DNA from: Natronococcus sp. AD-5
Lineage (GTDB): Archaea > Halobacteriota > Halobacteria > Halobacteriales > Natrialbaceae
Length of the DNA: 64,000 nucleotides
NCBI RefSeq assembly: GCF_030734285.1
Contig: NZ_CP132294.1
Coordinates: forward strand, 124,001-188,000
Direction of reading: 5' to 3'
The notes beneath the pieces are model-generated. The model did no database searches. It was not told the DNA's origin and saw nothing but the letters and a program-made list of their open reading frames with translations. Shown piece after piece: positions 35,721 through 44,320 of the stretch. Made by a program: the position numbers and the translations under genes. Each line of letters begins with the position of its first letter. Within the stretch, counting starts at the first letter, position 1.

Positions 35721-36236
35721 ATGGACGTCGCAGTCGGGAGCACCAACCCGGTCAAGGTCGACGCGGTCGAACGAACGCTCGAGCGGTACGAACCGACGGT
35801 GACCGCGGTCGCGGTCGACTCCGGCGTCGCCGAACAGCCGTGGTCGATCGCCGAGACCGTCACCGGCGCCGAAACCCGCGCCCGTCGCGCGCTCGAGGTG
35901 ACCGGCGCCTCGTACGGGGTCGGCCTCGAGGGCGGCGTCGCCCGGCTCGAGGGGGTCTCGGGCCTCTCGCTGATCATGTGGGGCGCGGCGACCGACGGCG
36001 AGCGGATGGAACGGGGAAGCGGCCCGACGCTTCGGCTGCCCGACCGGGTCGCGGGTAGACTCGAGGACGGCGAAGAACTCGGCCCGGTGATGGACGACGT
36101 CCTCGGACGAGAGGGAATCGCCGAGAGCGACGGCGCCGCCGGCGTGCTCACGAACGGATTGACCGATCGAACGCGGGCCCTCGGCGAGGCGGTCGCCTGT
36201 AGCGTCGGGCCGCTCCTGGTCGACCAGTACGACTAA
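35721..36236 (+). CDS. Inosine/xanthosine triphosphatase (DUF84/YjjX)
   Basis: ATG 35721 gives 171 residues (MDVAVGSTNPVKVDAVERTL). The N-terminal GSTNPVKxxA, the TGAETRARRAL segment and GVGLEGGV are typical of YjjX-type NTPases, which remove oxidised or deaminated purine triphosphates from the pool. A GTG nine bases upstream is also in frame. It is divergent from tfb with 218 bp between starts. Confidence 0.87.
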   Translation: MDVAVGSTNPVKVDAVERTLERYEPTVTAVAVDSGVAEQPWSIAETVTGAETRARRALEVTGASYGVGLEGGVARLEGVSGLSLIMWGAATDGERMERGSGPTLRLPDRVAGRLEDGEELGPVMDDVLGREGIAESDGAAGVLTNGLTDRTRALGEAVACSVGPLLVDQYD

Positions 36237-36425
36237 CTGACTGATATACTCCGGTAATGCGTTCGTACCGACAACAGTCGTCAGTTCGAACGGATTAGCC
36301 GGCCGTACCAACGCGTCCTTTCCGACCGATTATTCCGTCCTTACTCCCCCCGATAATCGCAAGACTGCGGCGAGTTAACTTGGCGTACCAAACCCCCTAA
36401 GAGCGTTCCCGGCGTCTGCCCCAGT

Positions 36426-36659
36426 ATGAGCACTGCAACGGCCACCGACCTCACGAGCAAACAGCACCAGATTCTCCAGTACCTCCGGGAGAACGCGGCG
36501 ACGAAGACGTACTTCAAGTCGCGGCTCATCGGCAAGGAACTCGGGATGACGGCCAAGGAGGTCGGCTCGAACATCTCCGCGCTCCAGGAAGGTAACTACG
36601 ACGTCGAGATCGAAAAGTGGGGTTACTCCTCGAGCACCACCTGGAAGGTGAACCTGTAA
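36426..36659 (+). CDS. DUF7123 small winged-helix protein
   Basis: The 77-residue protein begins MSTATATDLTSKQHQILQYL. A helix-turn-helix core (KSRLIGKELGMTAKEVGSNI) and the ending IEKWGYSSSTTWKVNL are characteristic of the haloarchaeal DUF7123 family. It probably binds DNA, but no target is known. The 189 bp upstream contain an A/T-richer promoter stretch. Confidence 0.8.
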   Translation: MSTATATDLTSKQHQILQYLRENAATKTYFKSRLIGKELGMTAKEVGSNISALQEGNYDVEIEKWGYSSSTTWKVNL

Positions 36660-36768
36660 CGGCCCGATTGTAGCGCCGCGCTCGATTCGTCCCGGTCACT
36701 GCGAGAAGAGCGATTCTGATTCGAGACCCTCGTACGCGAGACTATCGTCCGACTCGACGGTCGGCGAG

Positions 36769-37386
36769 TTATCCGTCGTACGCGAGGAACTGGTCGGCGT
36801 TTCGCGCGAAGCGTCGGGCTCGGTCGCCGAAGGAATCCGCGTGACGGACGACCAGTACCAGCACGGTTTCGGGTCGCTCGACCGCGTAGCCGTCGGCGCG
36901 CGAAAGCAATCCCGCATCCTCGAGTTCGCCGGCGTACTTGCTCACCGTCGGCGGCGAGACGTCGAGGGCGTCCGCCAGATCGCCGGCGGTCGAGTCGGGA
37001 CGTAAGAGGAGTTCGATCAGCATTCCGCGGGGGGTATCCCGACGGAGATAGCCCAGCGCGAGCTTCTCGAACTCGTCGAACCGGCCGGCCGGAACGAACC
37101 GCTTGTAGTCGCCGTCCCGGTATCGCTCGACGACGCCCTGATCCTCGAGCTGTCGCAGGTGGTGCTGGGTTTCCCCGGTCCCCAGCTGGAGGTCGTCCCG
37201 AATCTTCGAGAAGTGCGCGCCGGGCGTCGTCGAAAGGTAACCCGCGATCGCGTCGCGGGCGTCGCTCCCTCGGGTTTCGGCTGCCGCCGACTCCGCGAAT
37301 CCGGCGACGGGCGAAGCGGCACCGAGAGCGGCGAATCGGCGCAGGGTCGAACGTTTGTCGTCGTCGACCCTATCGGACGGTGTCAT
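36769..37386 (-). CDS. Two-domain winged-helix regulator with Tat-like N-terminus
   Basis: The 205-residue protein has two winged-helix units: about 45-105 (IAGYLSTTPGAHFSKIRDDL ... ETQHHLRQLEDQGVVER) and about 115-175 (PRGMLIELLLRPDS ... PPTVSKYAGELEDAGL). The first 45 residues carry LRRFAALGAASPVAGFAESAAA, a twin-arginine pair followed by a mildly hydrophobic stretch and an AxA-like end, which is unusual for a DNA-binding protein. It may be a degenerate signal or anchor, or chance. Related haloarchaeal regulators often have N-terminal membrane parts. Targets unknown. Confidence 0.75.
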   Translation of the reverse strand: MTPSDRVDDDKRSTLRRFAALGAASPVAGFAESAAAETRGSDARDAIAGYLSTTPGAHFSKIRDDLQLGTGETQHHLRQLEDQGVVERYRDGDYKRFVPAGRFDEFEKLALGYLRRDTPRGMLIELLLRPDSTAGDLADALDVSPPTVSKYAGELEDAGLLSRADGYAVERPETVLVLVVRHADSFGDRARRFARNADQFLAYDG

Positions 37387-37619
37387 ATCTACCTACCGTT
37401 CGAAATGAGACCCGCAGTAAAACAGGTTTCGCTCCGTTTCGTTGACCGCAAGCGACGGATCTCGCACGTTGATATCTCGCCGTCCGTTCAACTCTGCACA
37501 ACATCCGACTTCAGCGGCGTAGACGCGGACGGTTGAGGGTTCGGTCGCCGCGGTCGTCTCGGAAACCGATGCGAACGAGAGCCCGCGAGAACAGGACCGC
37601 CGGACGTACCCGCTCGCGC

Positions 37620-38783
37620 TCAGTCGTCCGTGTTCGAGTCCCCGGCGTCGGCGGTCCCGCCGTCGGTCTGCCCCTGGAACTCCTGGTCCATCTCTTCGAT
37701 GACCTCGTCGGGGTCCGTGATGTTCGCCGGATCCTTCCCTTCCTTGATCGCCTTGGCCTCCTGTTCCATCGCTTCGACGTCCATGTCGGCCTCCTGATCG
37801 ATCTCGCCGATGATCTCGCTGATGTCGTCGAGGCCGATCAGCTCGCGGGTCTCCTCGTCGAACTCGAGGCTCTCGAGTTCCGCGCCGTCTTCCTTGACGT
37901 CGCTGCCCGAGAGGTGCTTGCCGTAGCGGCCGACCATCGAGGACAGTTCCTGCGGGAGGACGAACGTGGTGGACTCGCTCCGGCCGATCTCGGTCAGGGC
38001 GTCCATTCCCTTGTCGATGACGGCGCGCTCGCCCATCGACTCGGCCGAGCGGGCGCGCAGGACGGTCGAGATCGCGTCACCCTGCGCTTCCAGGATCTGG
38101 CTCTGCTTTTCACCCTGGGCGCGGATGATCTGGCTCTGCTTGTCACCTTCCGCCTTCTCGACGGCGCTGCGGCGTTCACCCTGCGCCTCGAGGATCATCG
38201 CGCGGCGCTTCCGTTCGGCGGAGGTCTGTTGCTCCATCGCGCGCTGGACGTCCTTCGAGGGGTTGACCTCGCGGACCTCGACGCTCTCGACGCGGATCCC
38301 CCACTCGTCGGTGGGCTCGTCGAGTTCCTGGCGAATCTTGGCGTTGATCTCCTGGCGCTTGTTGAGCGTATCGTCGAGTTCCATGTCGCCCAGGACGGCG
38401 CGCAGCGTCGTCTGGGCGAGGTTCGAGACGGCCTTCTTGTAGTCGTCGACCTCGAGGAAGGCCTTCTTCGCGTCCATGACCTTGATGTAGACGACGGCGT
38501 CGGCCGTGACGGGCGAGTTGTCCCGCGTGATCGCCTCCTGACGCGGGACGTCTAGCGTCTGCGTTCGCATGTCGAACCGGTAGGTGTTCGAGACGAACGG
38601 CGGGACCCAGTTGATCCCGGGCTCGAGCAGTTTGCGGTACTCGCCGAAGACGGTCAGCGCACGCTTCTCGTACGCGTCGACGATCTCGATCGCGCTGAGT
38701 AGCGCGGCGACGACGACGACGAGAACGAGCGCACCGAGAAACAGCAGTGCGCCGCCGGTTTGCAGGGGAAACGCTTCGATCAT
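37620..38783 (-). CDS. SPFH/stomatin-like membrane protein
   Basis: The 387-residue protein has one N-terminal membrane helix (about 12-32), an SPFH/band 7 domain (about 35-200, with AYEKRALTVFGEYRKLLEPG and DVPRQEAITRDNSPVTADAV) and an Ala/Glu-rich coiled coil (185-250). It ends in a long acidic tail with a final Thr/Asp-rich part. Stomatins oligomerise at membranes and often act with NfeD proteins. The NfeD gene lies 65 bp upstream on the same strand, so the two form an operon. A role in membrane quality control or microdomains is inferred from the family. Confidence 0.92.
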   Translation of the reverse strand: MIEAFPLQTGGALLFLGALVLVVVVAALLSAIEIVDAYEKRALTVFGEYRKLLEPGINWVPPFVSNTYRFDMRTQTLDVPRQEAITRDNSPVTADAVVYIKVMDAKKAFLEVDDYKKAVSNLAQTTLRAVLGDMELDDTLNKRQEINAKIRQELDEPTDEWGIRVESVEVREVNPSKDVQRAMEQQTSAERKRRAMILEAQGERRSAVEKAEGDKQSQIIRAQGEKQSQILEAQGDAISTVLRARSAESMGERAVIDKGMDALTEIGRSESTTFVLPQELSSMVGRYGKHLSGSDVKEDGAELESLEFDEETRELIGLDDISEIIGEIDQEADMDVEAMEQEAKAIKEGKDPANITDPDEVIEEMDQEFQGQTDGGTADAGDSNTDD

Positions 38784-38848
38784 ACGTCGATCTTACGGGG
38801 GTGACGGGAAAAATGTTCCCCCATCTACCATTTGGAGTGGGGCTCCGA

Positions 38849-39409
38849 TCAACCCGACTTCTCCGTCTCCGGTTCGGTCACCGACTCGTCGGTATCCGAC
38901 GTCGCTTCCCTCGCGAGCGCGCGGTCGATCTCGTCTTCCCCGATCGAGCCGAGGGCTTCGACCGTGAGGACGTTCCCCCCGCCGGGATCGAGGACGATGA
39001 TCTCCTCGCCCTCCTCGATCGAGCCGCTCGTCGTGCGGGCGCTGTAGTAGGGCGCGAAGCCGCCTTCGTCGAGTTTGACCTCGCCGCTGCGGCTGGTGAC
39101 GGTCTCGGTCGCGTATCCCGTCGAACCGGCGAGCGAGGTCGAGTCCTTCGTCTGTGCGGTTCCCTTTCCGCCGTAGAAGTCGAACTCGCGATAGACGTAG
39201 GTCGCGACGATTCCGATGGCCAGCGTCAACCCCGCCAGCACGAGCACGTTCGCCGCCGGCGGGAAGAGCATCCCGACGAGTCCGGCGCCGACTAAGGCGA
39301 TGCCGATGACGACGAGGTGCGCCCCGGGCGAGAGAGCCTCGAGCCCCATCAGTATGAGCCCCACCGTCAACAGCAGCAGAGGCATGTTCTCGAAGAGGAC
39401 TTCGACCAT
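38849..39409 (-). CDS. NfeD family membrane protein
   Basis: The 186-residue protein has three to four membrane helices in the first 85 residues (LLLLTVGLILMGLEALSPGAH ...), then a soluble OB-fold NfeD domain (about 100-160: AGSTGYATETVTSRSGEVKL, GEEIIVLDPGGGNVLTVEAL), then an acidic tail. The N-terminal ClpP-like protease domain of long NfeD is absent, so this is the short form that pairs with stomatin. It is the first gene of the NfeD-stomatin operon. Confidence 0.9.
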   Translation of the reverse strand: MVEVLFENMPLLLLTVGLILMGLEALSPGAHLVVIGIALVGAGLVGMLFPPAANVLVLAGLTLAIGIVATYVYREFDFYGGKGTAQTKDSTSLAGSTGYATETVTSRSGEVKLDEGGFAPYYSARTTSGSIEEGEEIIVLDPGGGNVLTVEALGSIGEDEIDRALAREATSDTDESVTEPETEKSG

Positions 39410-39482
39410 GGTCGACGCTAAGGTCTCGTCGTGATTAAATGTTTAGTGGCAATTCGAGAAGGGATCGTCCCCTCGGAATCGG

Positions 39483-39833
39483 TTACACCGGAATCGAAAC
39501 GATGCGAACGATGACGAGAATCATCACGAGCGCGCCCAGGACGACGAAAATAGCGTTCTCGAGGCTCGGCTCTTCCCGCTCGATCGGCGTCGAACTGGGT
39601 TCGGGCGCGTAAGCGTCGTCCGCCTCCTCCCGTTCGTCGTCGGTCCTCCGGTCGTCCGCGTCGCTCGAGAGATCGATCGGGATCCGGTCGGTGACGGATT
39701 TCCGGTCGTCCGCGTCCGAATCGACCGCGTTCCACGCCTCGTCCGTCGAATCCGAAACGTCTCGGTCGGTCGCCGGTGGCTCCCGCGACCCGTCGGTCTC
39801 GTCGCGCCGGTCGCCGGAGGCGTCGCCTGCCAT
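39483..39833 (-). CDS. Tail-anchored acidic protein (DUF7312-like)
   Basis: ATG 39833 gives 116 residues (MAGDASGDRRDETDGSREPP). The first 85 residues are disordered and very rich in Asp, Glu, Arg and Ser. They are followed by PSLENAIFVVLGALVMILV, a single C-terminal membrane helix. This resembles the tail-anchored haloarchaeal DUF7312 family, from memory. It is 51 bp behind pyruvate kinase on the same strand. Function unknown. Confidence 0.62.
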   Translation of the reverse strand: MAGDASGDRRDETDGSREPPATDRDVSDSTDEAWNAVDSDADDRKSVTDRIPIDLSSDADDRRTDDEREEADDAYAPEPSSTPIEREEPSLENAIFVVLGALVMILVIVRIVSIPV

Positions 39834-39884
39834 GTGTACCGGTAGTAGATCCGCCGTCAAAAACCCGCGGTCCGGACGCGGCGG

Positions 39885-41642
39885 TCAGTCGCGGTCGGTG
39901 CGGTCGCCGATGTCCCCGCCGTAGACGACGCCGCGTTCCGCGTCCAGCGTCGCGATCGTGCCGTCCTCGAGTTCGTCGACGTCCGCGCCGCTGATCATCG
40001 GCACGTCGATCTCCCTGGCTACCAGCGACGGGTAGCCGGTCATCCCCCGCTGGGCGTTGACGATCCCGCCGAGGTTCTCGAGGTCGCCCTCGAACTCGTC
40101 GTCGAACTCCGTATCGAGCGCGACGATCGCACCCTCGGGGATCGACGAGAGGTCGCCGTCCTCGAGCCGAACGATCGGGCCGGTCACGCGTCCCTCGACG
40201 ACGACGCGACCGGTCGTCAGCGCGTCGGCGGCGACGTGGACCTTCATCATGTTCGTCGTGTTCGCGCCCTCGAGTTCGGTCATCATCCCGCAGAGGACGA
40301 CGACGGTATCGCCGCTCTCGGCGACGCCGGCGTCGAGCGCCGCCTGCACGGCCTTCTCGACGACCGCACCCGCGCCCTGGTCCGAGACCTGGGCGTACAG
40401 CGGCGTCACGCCCCACGACAGCGCGAGCTGCCGGCGCACGCTGTGACTCGGCGTCGAGGCGACGACCGGGACGCCGGGGCGGTACTTCGCCGTCTTCAGC
40501 GCCGTGTAGCCGGACTCGGTCGCGGCCACGATCGCCTCCGCGCCGATGTCGCGCGCCAGGTAGCGCGCCGACCGGGCCAGCGCGTCCGTCCGCGCCTCGC
40601 CCGAGGCGGGGACGCGCTGCTCCAGGGTCTCGGCGTACTCCTCGGAGTTTTCGACCTCGCGAACGATGCTGTCCATCGCGTCGACGACGGCGACGGGGTG
40701 GTCGCCGATCGCCGTCTCGGCCGAGAGCATGACCCCGTCGGTGCCGTCGAGGACGGCGTTCGCGACGTCGGAGGCCTCCGCGCGCGTCGGGCGGCGGGCG
40801 TGCACCATCGAGTCGAGCATTTCGGTCGCCGTGATGACCGGTGAGCCCGCGTTCCGACACTTGCGGATGATCCGCTTCTGGATCATCGGGACGTCCTCCA
40901 TCGGGCACTCGACGCCGAGGTCGCCGCGCGCGACCATGATGCCGTAGGAGGCCTCGATGATTTCGTCCAGGTTGGTGACTGCTCCGGCGCGCTCGATCTT
41001 CGAGATGATCGGGATCTCCGCGCCCAGTTCCTCGAGCACCTCGCTGACCTCGTAGACGTCGTCCGCGTCCCGGACGAAACTCGCCGCGACGAAGTCGACC
41101 TCCTTCTCGGCGGCGAGTTCGAGGTCCCGCCGGTCGGATTCGGTCACGATGTCGAGGTCGAGGTCGACGCCGGGCACGTTGACGCCCTTGCGGCCGCCGA
41201 GCTCGCCGCCGGTGTCGACCCGCGCTCGAACCGTCCCGCCGTCGCGCTCGAGGACGGTCGTCTCGATCAGGCCGTCGTCGAGCAGGATGCGGTCGCCCGC
41301 TTCGACGGCTTCGATCGGCAGGGAGAGGCCGACCCGCCCCGGGGACGCCTCCTCGCCCTCGACGAACTCGATCTCGGAGCCGGTCTCGAGTTCGACCGTC
41401 TCGCCCTCCGGGAGCGGCGCGGTCCGGATCTCCGGTCCCTTCATGTCGAGCATGACGGCGACGGGTTCGTCCCTCCGTTCGTCGACGGTGCGCACGCGGT
41501 CGATCAGCGTCGCGCGGTCCTCGAGGCTGCCGTGGCTCGCGTTCAGCCGGGCGACGGACATCCCGGCCTCCGCGAGCTCCGTGATCGTCCCCCGGTCGTC
41601 GGATGCGGGTCCCAGGGTACAGACGATCTTCGCGTTTCCCAT
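39885..41642 (-). CDS. pyk: Pyruvate kinase with C-terminal swivelling domain
   Basis: ATG 41642 gives 585 residues (MGNAKIVCTLGPASDD). It has the catalytic lysine segment ISKIERAGAVTNLDE, MVARGDLGVE and ATEMLDSM. It converts PEP and ADP to pyruvate and ATP. Residues beyond about 475 form an extra PEP-utilising mobile-type domain (VVVEGRVTGPIVRL ... RGMTGYPSLVAREIDVPMI), as in Bacillus-type kinases. The phosphohistidine of true swivelling domains (TSHA) is replaced by TGYP, so it is not catalytic. The gene is alone; PEP synthase is encoded 8 kb further on. Confidence 0.94.
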   Translation of the reverse strand: MGNAKIVCTLGPASDDRGTITELAEAGMSVARLNASHGSLEDRATLIDRVRTVDERRDEPVAVMLDMKGPEIRTAPLPEGETVELETGSEIEFVEGEEASPGRVGLSLPIEAVEAGDRILLDDGLIETTVLERDGGTVRARVDTGGELGGRKGVNVPGVDLDLDIVTESDRRDLELAAEKEVDFVAASFVRDADDVYEVSEVLEELGAEIPIISKIERAGAVTNLDEIIEASYGIMVARGDLGVECPMEDVPMIQKRIIRKCRNAGSPVITATEMLDSMVHARRPTRAEASDVANAVLDGTDGVMLSAETAIGDHPVAVVDAMDSIVREVENSEEYAETLEQRVPASGEARTDALARSARYLARDIGAEAIVAATESGYTALKTAKYRPGVPVVASTPSHSVRRQLALSWGVTPLYAQVSDQGAGAVVEKAVQAALDAGVAESGDTVVVLCGMMTELEGANTTNMMKVHVAADALTTGRVVVEGRVTGPIVRLEDGDLSSIPEGAIVALDTEFDDEFEGDLENLGGIVNAQRGMTGYPSLVAREIDVPMISGADVDELEDGTIATLDAERGVVYGGDIGDRTDRD

Positions 41643-41762
41643 ACCGCCCGATAGCGCGAGCACGGCAAAAAAGGTGGCTGGTTTACTCGGTCTCGAGTTC
41701 GTTTTCGAAACCCATCATATGCCACGGGAATCGTTTTCCGCTGCTCCGCCCTCCGGGCGAAC

Positions 41763-42050
41763 ATGCCGACTTACGTCTCCATCGTTCAGCTCGCCGGCCG
41801 AGACGTCCAGAACATGCAAGAACTCGCGTCGATCTGGGGCGAGATCAGGACGGAGTTCGAGGAACACGACGCCGAACTCCACGATTCGTACGCCATCCTC
41901 GGAGAGCACGACTTCCTCGTGATCTTCGAAGCGCCGGATCATAAAGGAGCGTTCAAGGCGGCGCTGACGCTCCATCGGCACGGTTTGGACGCGCAGACGA
42001 TGGAGATCATGGACACCGACGACTTCGCGAGTCTCGTCGACGAAATCTAA
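41763..42050 (+). CDS. GYD domain protein
   Basis: The 95-residue protein has a ferredoxin-like fold with the GYD motif variant LGEHDFLVIFEAPDHKGAFKA (about 46-66, given in part: GEHDFLVIFEAP), as in COG4274 proteins of unknown function. The N-terminal strand is MPTYVSIVQLAG. It is probably a small cytoplasmic dimer. It is divergent from pyruvate kinase with 120 bp between starts. Confidence 0.8.
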   Translation: MPTYVSIVQLAGRDVQNMQELASIWGEIRTEFEEHDAELHDSYAILGEHDFLVIFEAPDHKGAFKAALTLHRHGLDAQTMEIMDTDDFASLVDEI

Positions 42051-42141
42051 TCGCAGTATCGAGAGAAATCGATCGACGCATCCGCCTTTAGCGACGGTCG
42101 ACTGACCGTGCTGATCGGTTTTCGTGTTCGATGGAAACTGC

Positions 42142-42981
42142 TCACCGGAGTACCGGAGCGAGTGCGTGGATGAACGTCGCTGTCAGTACCAGTGCGCATC
42201 CCCCTCCGACGAGAAGGACGGCTCGAGTCGGTCGTTCGAGGATACCGCGCTCGGCCGCGACCGCAGCCAGGTATCCGACGAGCGGGAGTATCTGCAGCGC
42301 GTGGAGACCCGCGAAGTGTGCGGCGCGGAAATCACCGCTCGTCGACCACCCGACGACGGGGACGGTCTGACCGGGCCCGACGGCGCTGGTTTCGAGTGCC
42401 ACCATCACGCCGCCCTCGAAGGCGCCGATGACGAACAGTGCGATCCCGACTCGAATTCCCCACGCGAACCCGGGAGCGACGCCGAATTCGTTCCGACACG
42501 ATCGAACGAGTAGCCACGCAACGAGTGCGGTCATGACGGCGATGGTGGCGCCCATCACGACGTAGATTGACTGGTCGAGGGCCGTCGAGTCGTTGAAATG
42601 TGACTCGACGCCTCGGCCCGCTTGTCCGCCGATCAGCGCGATCTCGACGAGCGCTGCGACGGCGACGCCGATCGATACCCGCCGGAGAAGCCGCTCGGAG
42701 ACCGGGAGGTGATACCCGATCCAGCCCAGCGTTGCGGTAAACAGGGCGATCGAGGCCGCGAACTTCGCGGGTTTGAGCCACGCCGGTTCGCCGCCGATCG
42801 TTCGCGGATCGAGCACGATACCGGAAATAAACGCGACGAGCAACGCCGTTTGCGCGACGGCAACTCCGAAGAGAATCGCGTTCCGACGTCGTAGTTCCGT
42901 GATGACGTGCCACGGTCCGTTCCACCGAACGAATCGGGCCGTCGGTCGCGTCTCAGTAGATTTCTTGCTGAATTCGCTCAT
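42142..42981 (-). CDS. Seven-helix membrane protein, unknown function
   Basis: ATG 42981 (MSEFSKKSTETRP; 279 residues) is chosen over an ATG four codons upstream. Seven hydrophobic segments follow an N-terminal cytoplasmic stretch of 35 residues. Conserved-looking loops are PAWLKPAKFAAS (after helix 1), the SHFNDSTALDQ loop and GDFRAAHFAGLHALQ before the last two helices. The histidines and acidic residues in these loops could bind a metal or haem, but I recognise no characterised family. It lies downstream of an HTH-10 regulator on the same strand (206 bp). Confidence 0.75.
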   Translation of the reverse strand: MSEFSKKSTETRPTARFVRWNGPWHVITELRRRNAILFGVAVAQTALLVAFISGIVLDPRTIGGEPAWLKPAKFAASIALFTATLGWIGYHLPVSERLLRRVSIGVAVAALVEIALIGGQAGRGVESHFNDSTALDQSIYVVMGATIAVMTALVAWLLVRSCRNEFGVAPGFAWGIRVGIALFVIGAFEGGVMVALETSAVGPGQTVPVVGWSTSGDFRAAHFAGLHALQILPLVGYLAAVAAERGILERPTRAVLLVGGGCALVLTATFIHALAPVLR

Positions 42982-43187
42982 AACACAATACACGGGCGAG
43001 ACTCACCTGTGGATTGCCCCAACACGTTGGCTTCGCGCCCGATCGGAATCGGTCCGGTACGAAGATGATCGGTGTGCAGTTCGGATTCGACTTTCGGCGG
43101 AGAGACGGATCTCAGCGAGTTCGCAGTCGGTTCCCGACCCGACGTTTCGACTCCGTTCTCGAACGAGATCCGCCGCGGTCTCCGGGT

Positions 43188-43823
43188 TCAGTTCGGCTCG
43201 TTCCCGACGAGGAACCACTCGAGAACGCGGCCGGAACCGCGTCGAATCGTCTCGCTGGCGGTCGACTTGTCGACTCCGATCGTCTCAGCCACTTCCTCGA
43301 GCGTGCACGCACGCGGCACCTGGAAATAGCCCGCTCCGAGTGCGACGGTCAGACACTCGCGCTGGCGGTCCGTCAGGAGCGTTTCCGGATCCCGATCCTC
43401 GACGACCGAGAGGAGCTCGTAGTCGTAGCCGCTCGCATCCAGTCCAGCCCCGATTCTCTCGAACTGGTCGCGGCTCGCGGTTACGTCGAACTCCATGGCA
43501 CCGTTTTCGATCCGTACGGGGAACTCCGGGGGGAGCGACGAGTCACCGAGGAACTCGTAGAGCTGCTGTTCGACCGCCTCGTACTGTGCGATCGTCCGTC
43601 GCTCGTCGATGTACAGACGCTCGTACTCGACGACGTCCGGGTGAGCTTCGACGGCGTCGCCGGCAGCCTCGGGATCCGCCGCCGTAATCTCGCCCAGTTC
43701 CAGCGCCCTGTCCCCCATCGGGACGCCGGTAAGCAATCTGAACGTCGCCGTCGGAAACGACGTCGACACGTCGGTGATCCAGACGTCCGCCGGCAGCTGC
43801 ATACGGAACCGTGCCTTGATCAT
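43188..43823 (-). CDS. Bacterio-opsin-activator-type (HTH-10) regulator
   Basis: ATG 43823 gives 211 residues (MIKARFRMQLPADVW). The N-terminal about 150 residues form a sensor-like beta domain. The C-terminus (about 155-205) is the HTH-10 module: LLTDRQRECLTVALGAGYF, VPRACTLEEVAETIGVDKST and ASETIRRGSGRVLEWF. Bat-type proteins are haloarchaeal transcription activators or regulators. The upstream in-frame extension to 43943 is rejected as non-conserved. The neighbouring membrane gene is a candidate target. Confidence 0.85.
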   Translation of the reverse strand: MIKARFRMQLPADVWITDVSTSFPTATFRLLTGVPMGDRALELGEITAADPEAAGDAVEAHPDVVEYERLYIDERRTIAQYEAVEQQLYEFLGDSSLPPEFPVRIENGAMEFDVTASRDQFERIGAGLDASGYDYELLSVVEDRDPETLLTDRQRECLTVALGAGYFQVPRACTLEEVAETIGVDKSTASETIRRGSGRVLEWFLVGNEPN

Positions 43824-44320
43824 CGATCCACCTCCCGGATCGGCTTCGGTATCGGTCCGGCCGACATGGTGGGCGAATATTCGCACCGCCGCTTGATAAA
43901 TAGCGGACCGTGACGAGAATTCCTCGCCACTCGAGTCGGTCACTGTACGACGATCCCGATGACGGTCTTGCGCTCGCTCTCGAGCGGTGTTTCCCGTAAC
44001 CGGACGCTGTCGATGCTGGAGTGCCGGTCGCTCTACCGCTCGATCCGTCTGCCGTTTGCCATCCTCCTGGGGGCGTCCCTCTACACCCCGCTATCGGGAG
44101 TGACCGCGCTCGGGACTGCTCATGTAGAAGGGAGCCGTCCTTCGACGGCGGTTACGGTCTCGCCGAACGGAGCGCGAGTACTGATCTCCCTCACCGTTCT
44201 GCCGGACCCTGGCGACGACCGTCCGGTCGTACGCCCGACCCATCGTCGCGAACCAGGCGAGTAGCTCGCTACTGCGCCACGACGAGGACTGACGCAATTA
44301 ACAGGAAAGATCGATCGGCG
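43824..44320. other. Gap of about 500 bases without a secure gene
   Basis: A 101-codon frame on the plus strand (43959-44264) and a shorter one on the minus strand (44091-44297) exist, but neither has the acidic composition or a recognisable domain, and they overlap each other. GC3 of the plus-strand frame is high only in its first half, so a decayed gene is possible. The left end must hold the promoter of the HTH-10 gene. I see no RNA gene. Confidence 0.45.

Noticed and set aside
41643-41762. Riboswitch or attenuator between pyruvate kinase and the GYD gene
   Set aside because: The gap is only 120 bp with no stable conserved-looking structure; divergent promoters explain it.
43959-44264. 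101-codon plus-strand frame in the gap after the HTH-10 gene
   Set aside because: There is no acidic bias, the coding periodicity is mixed and no motif is seen; it is kept only as a possible gene remnant.
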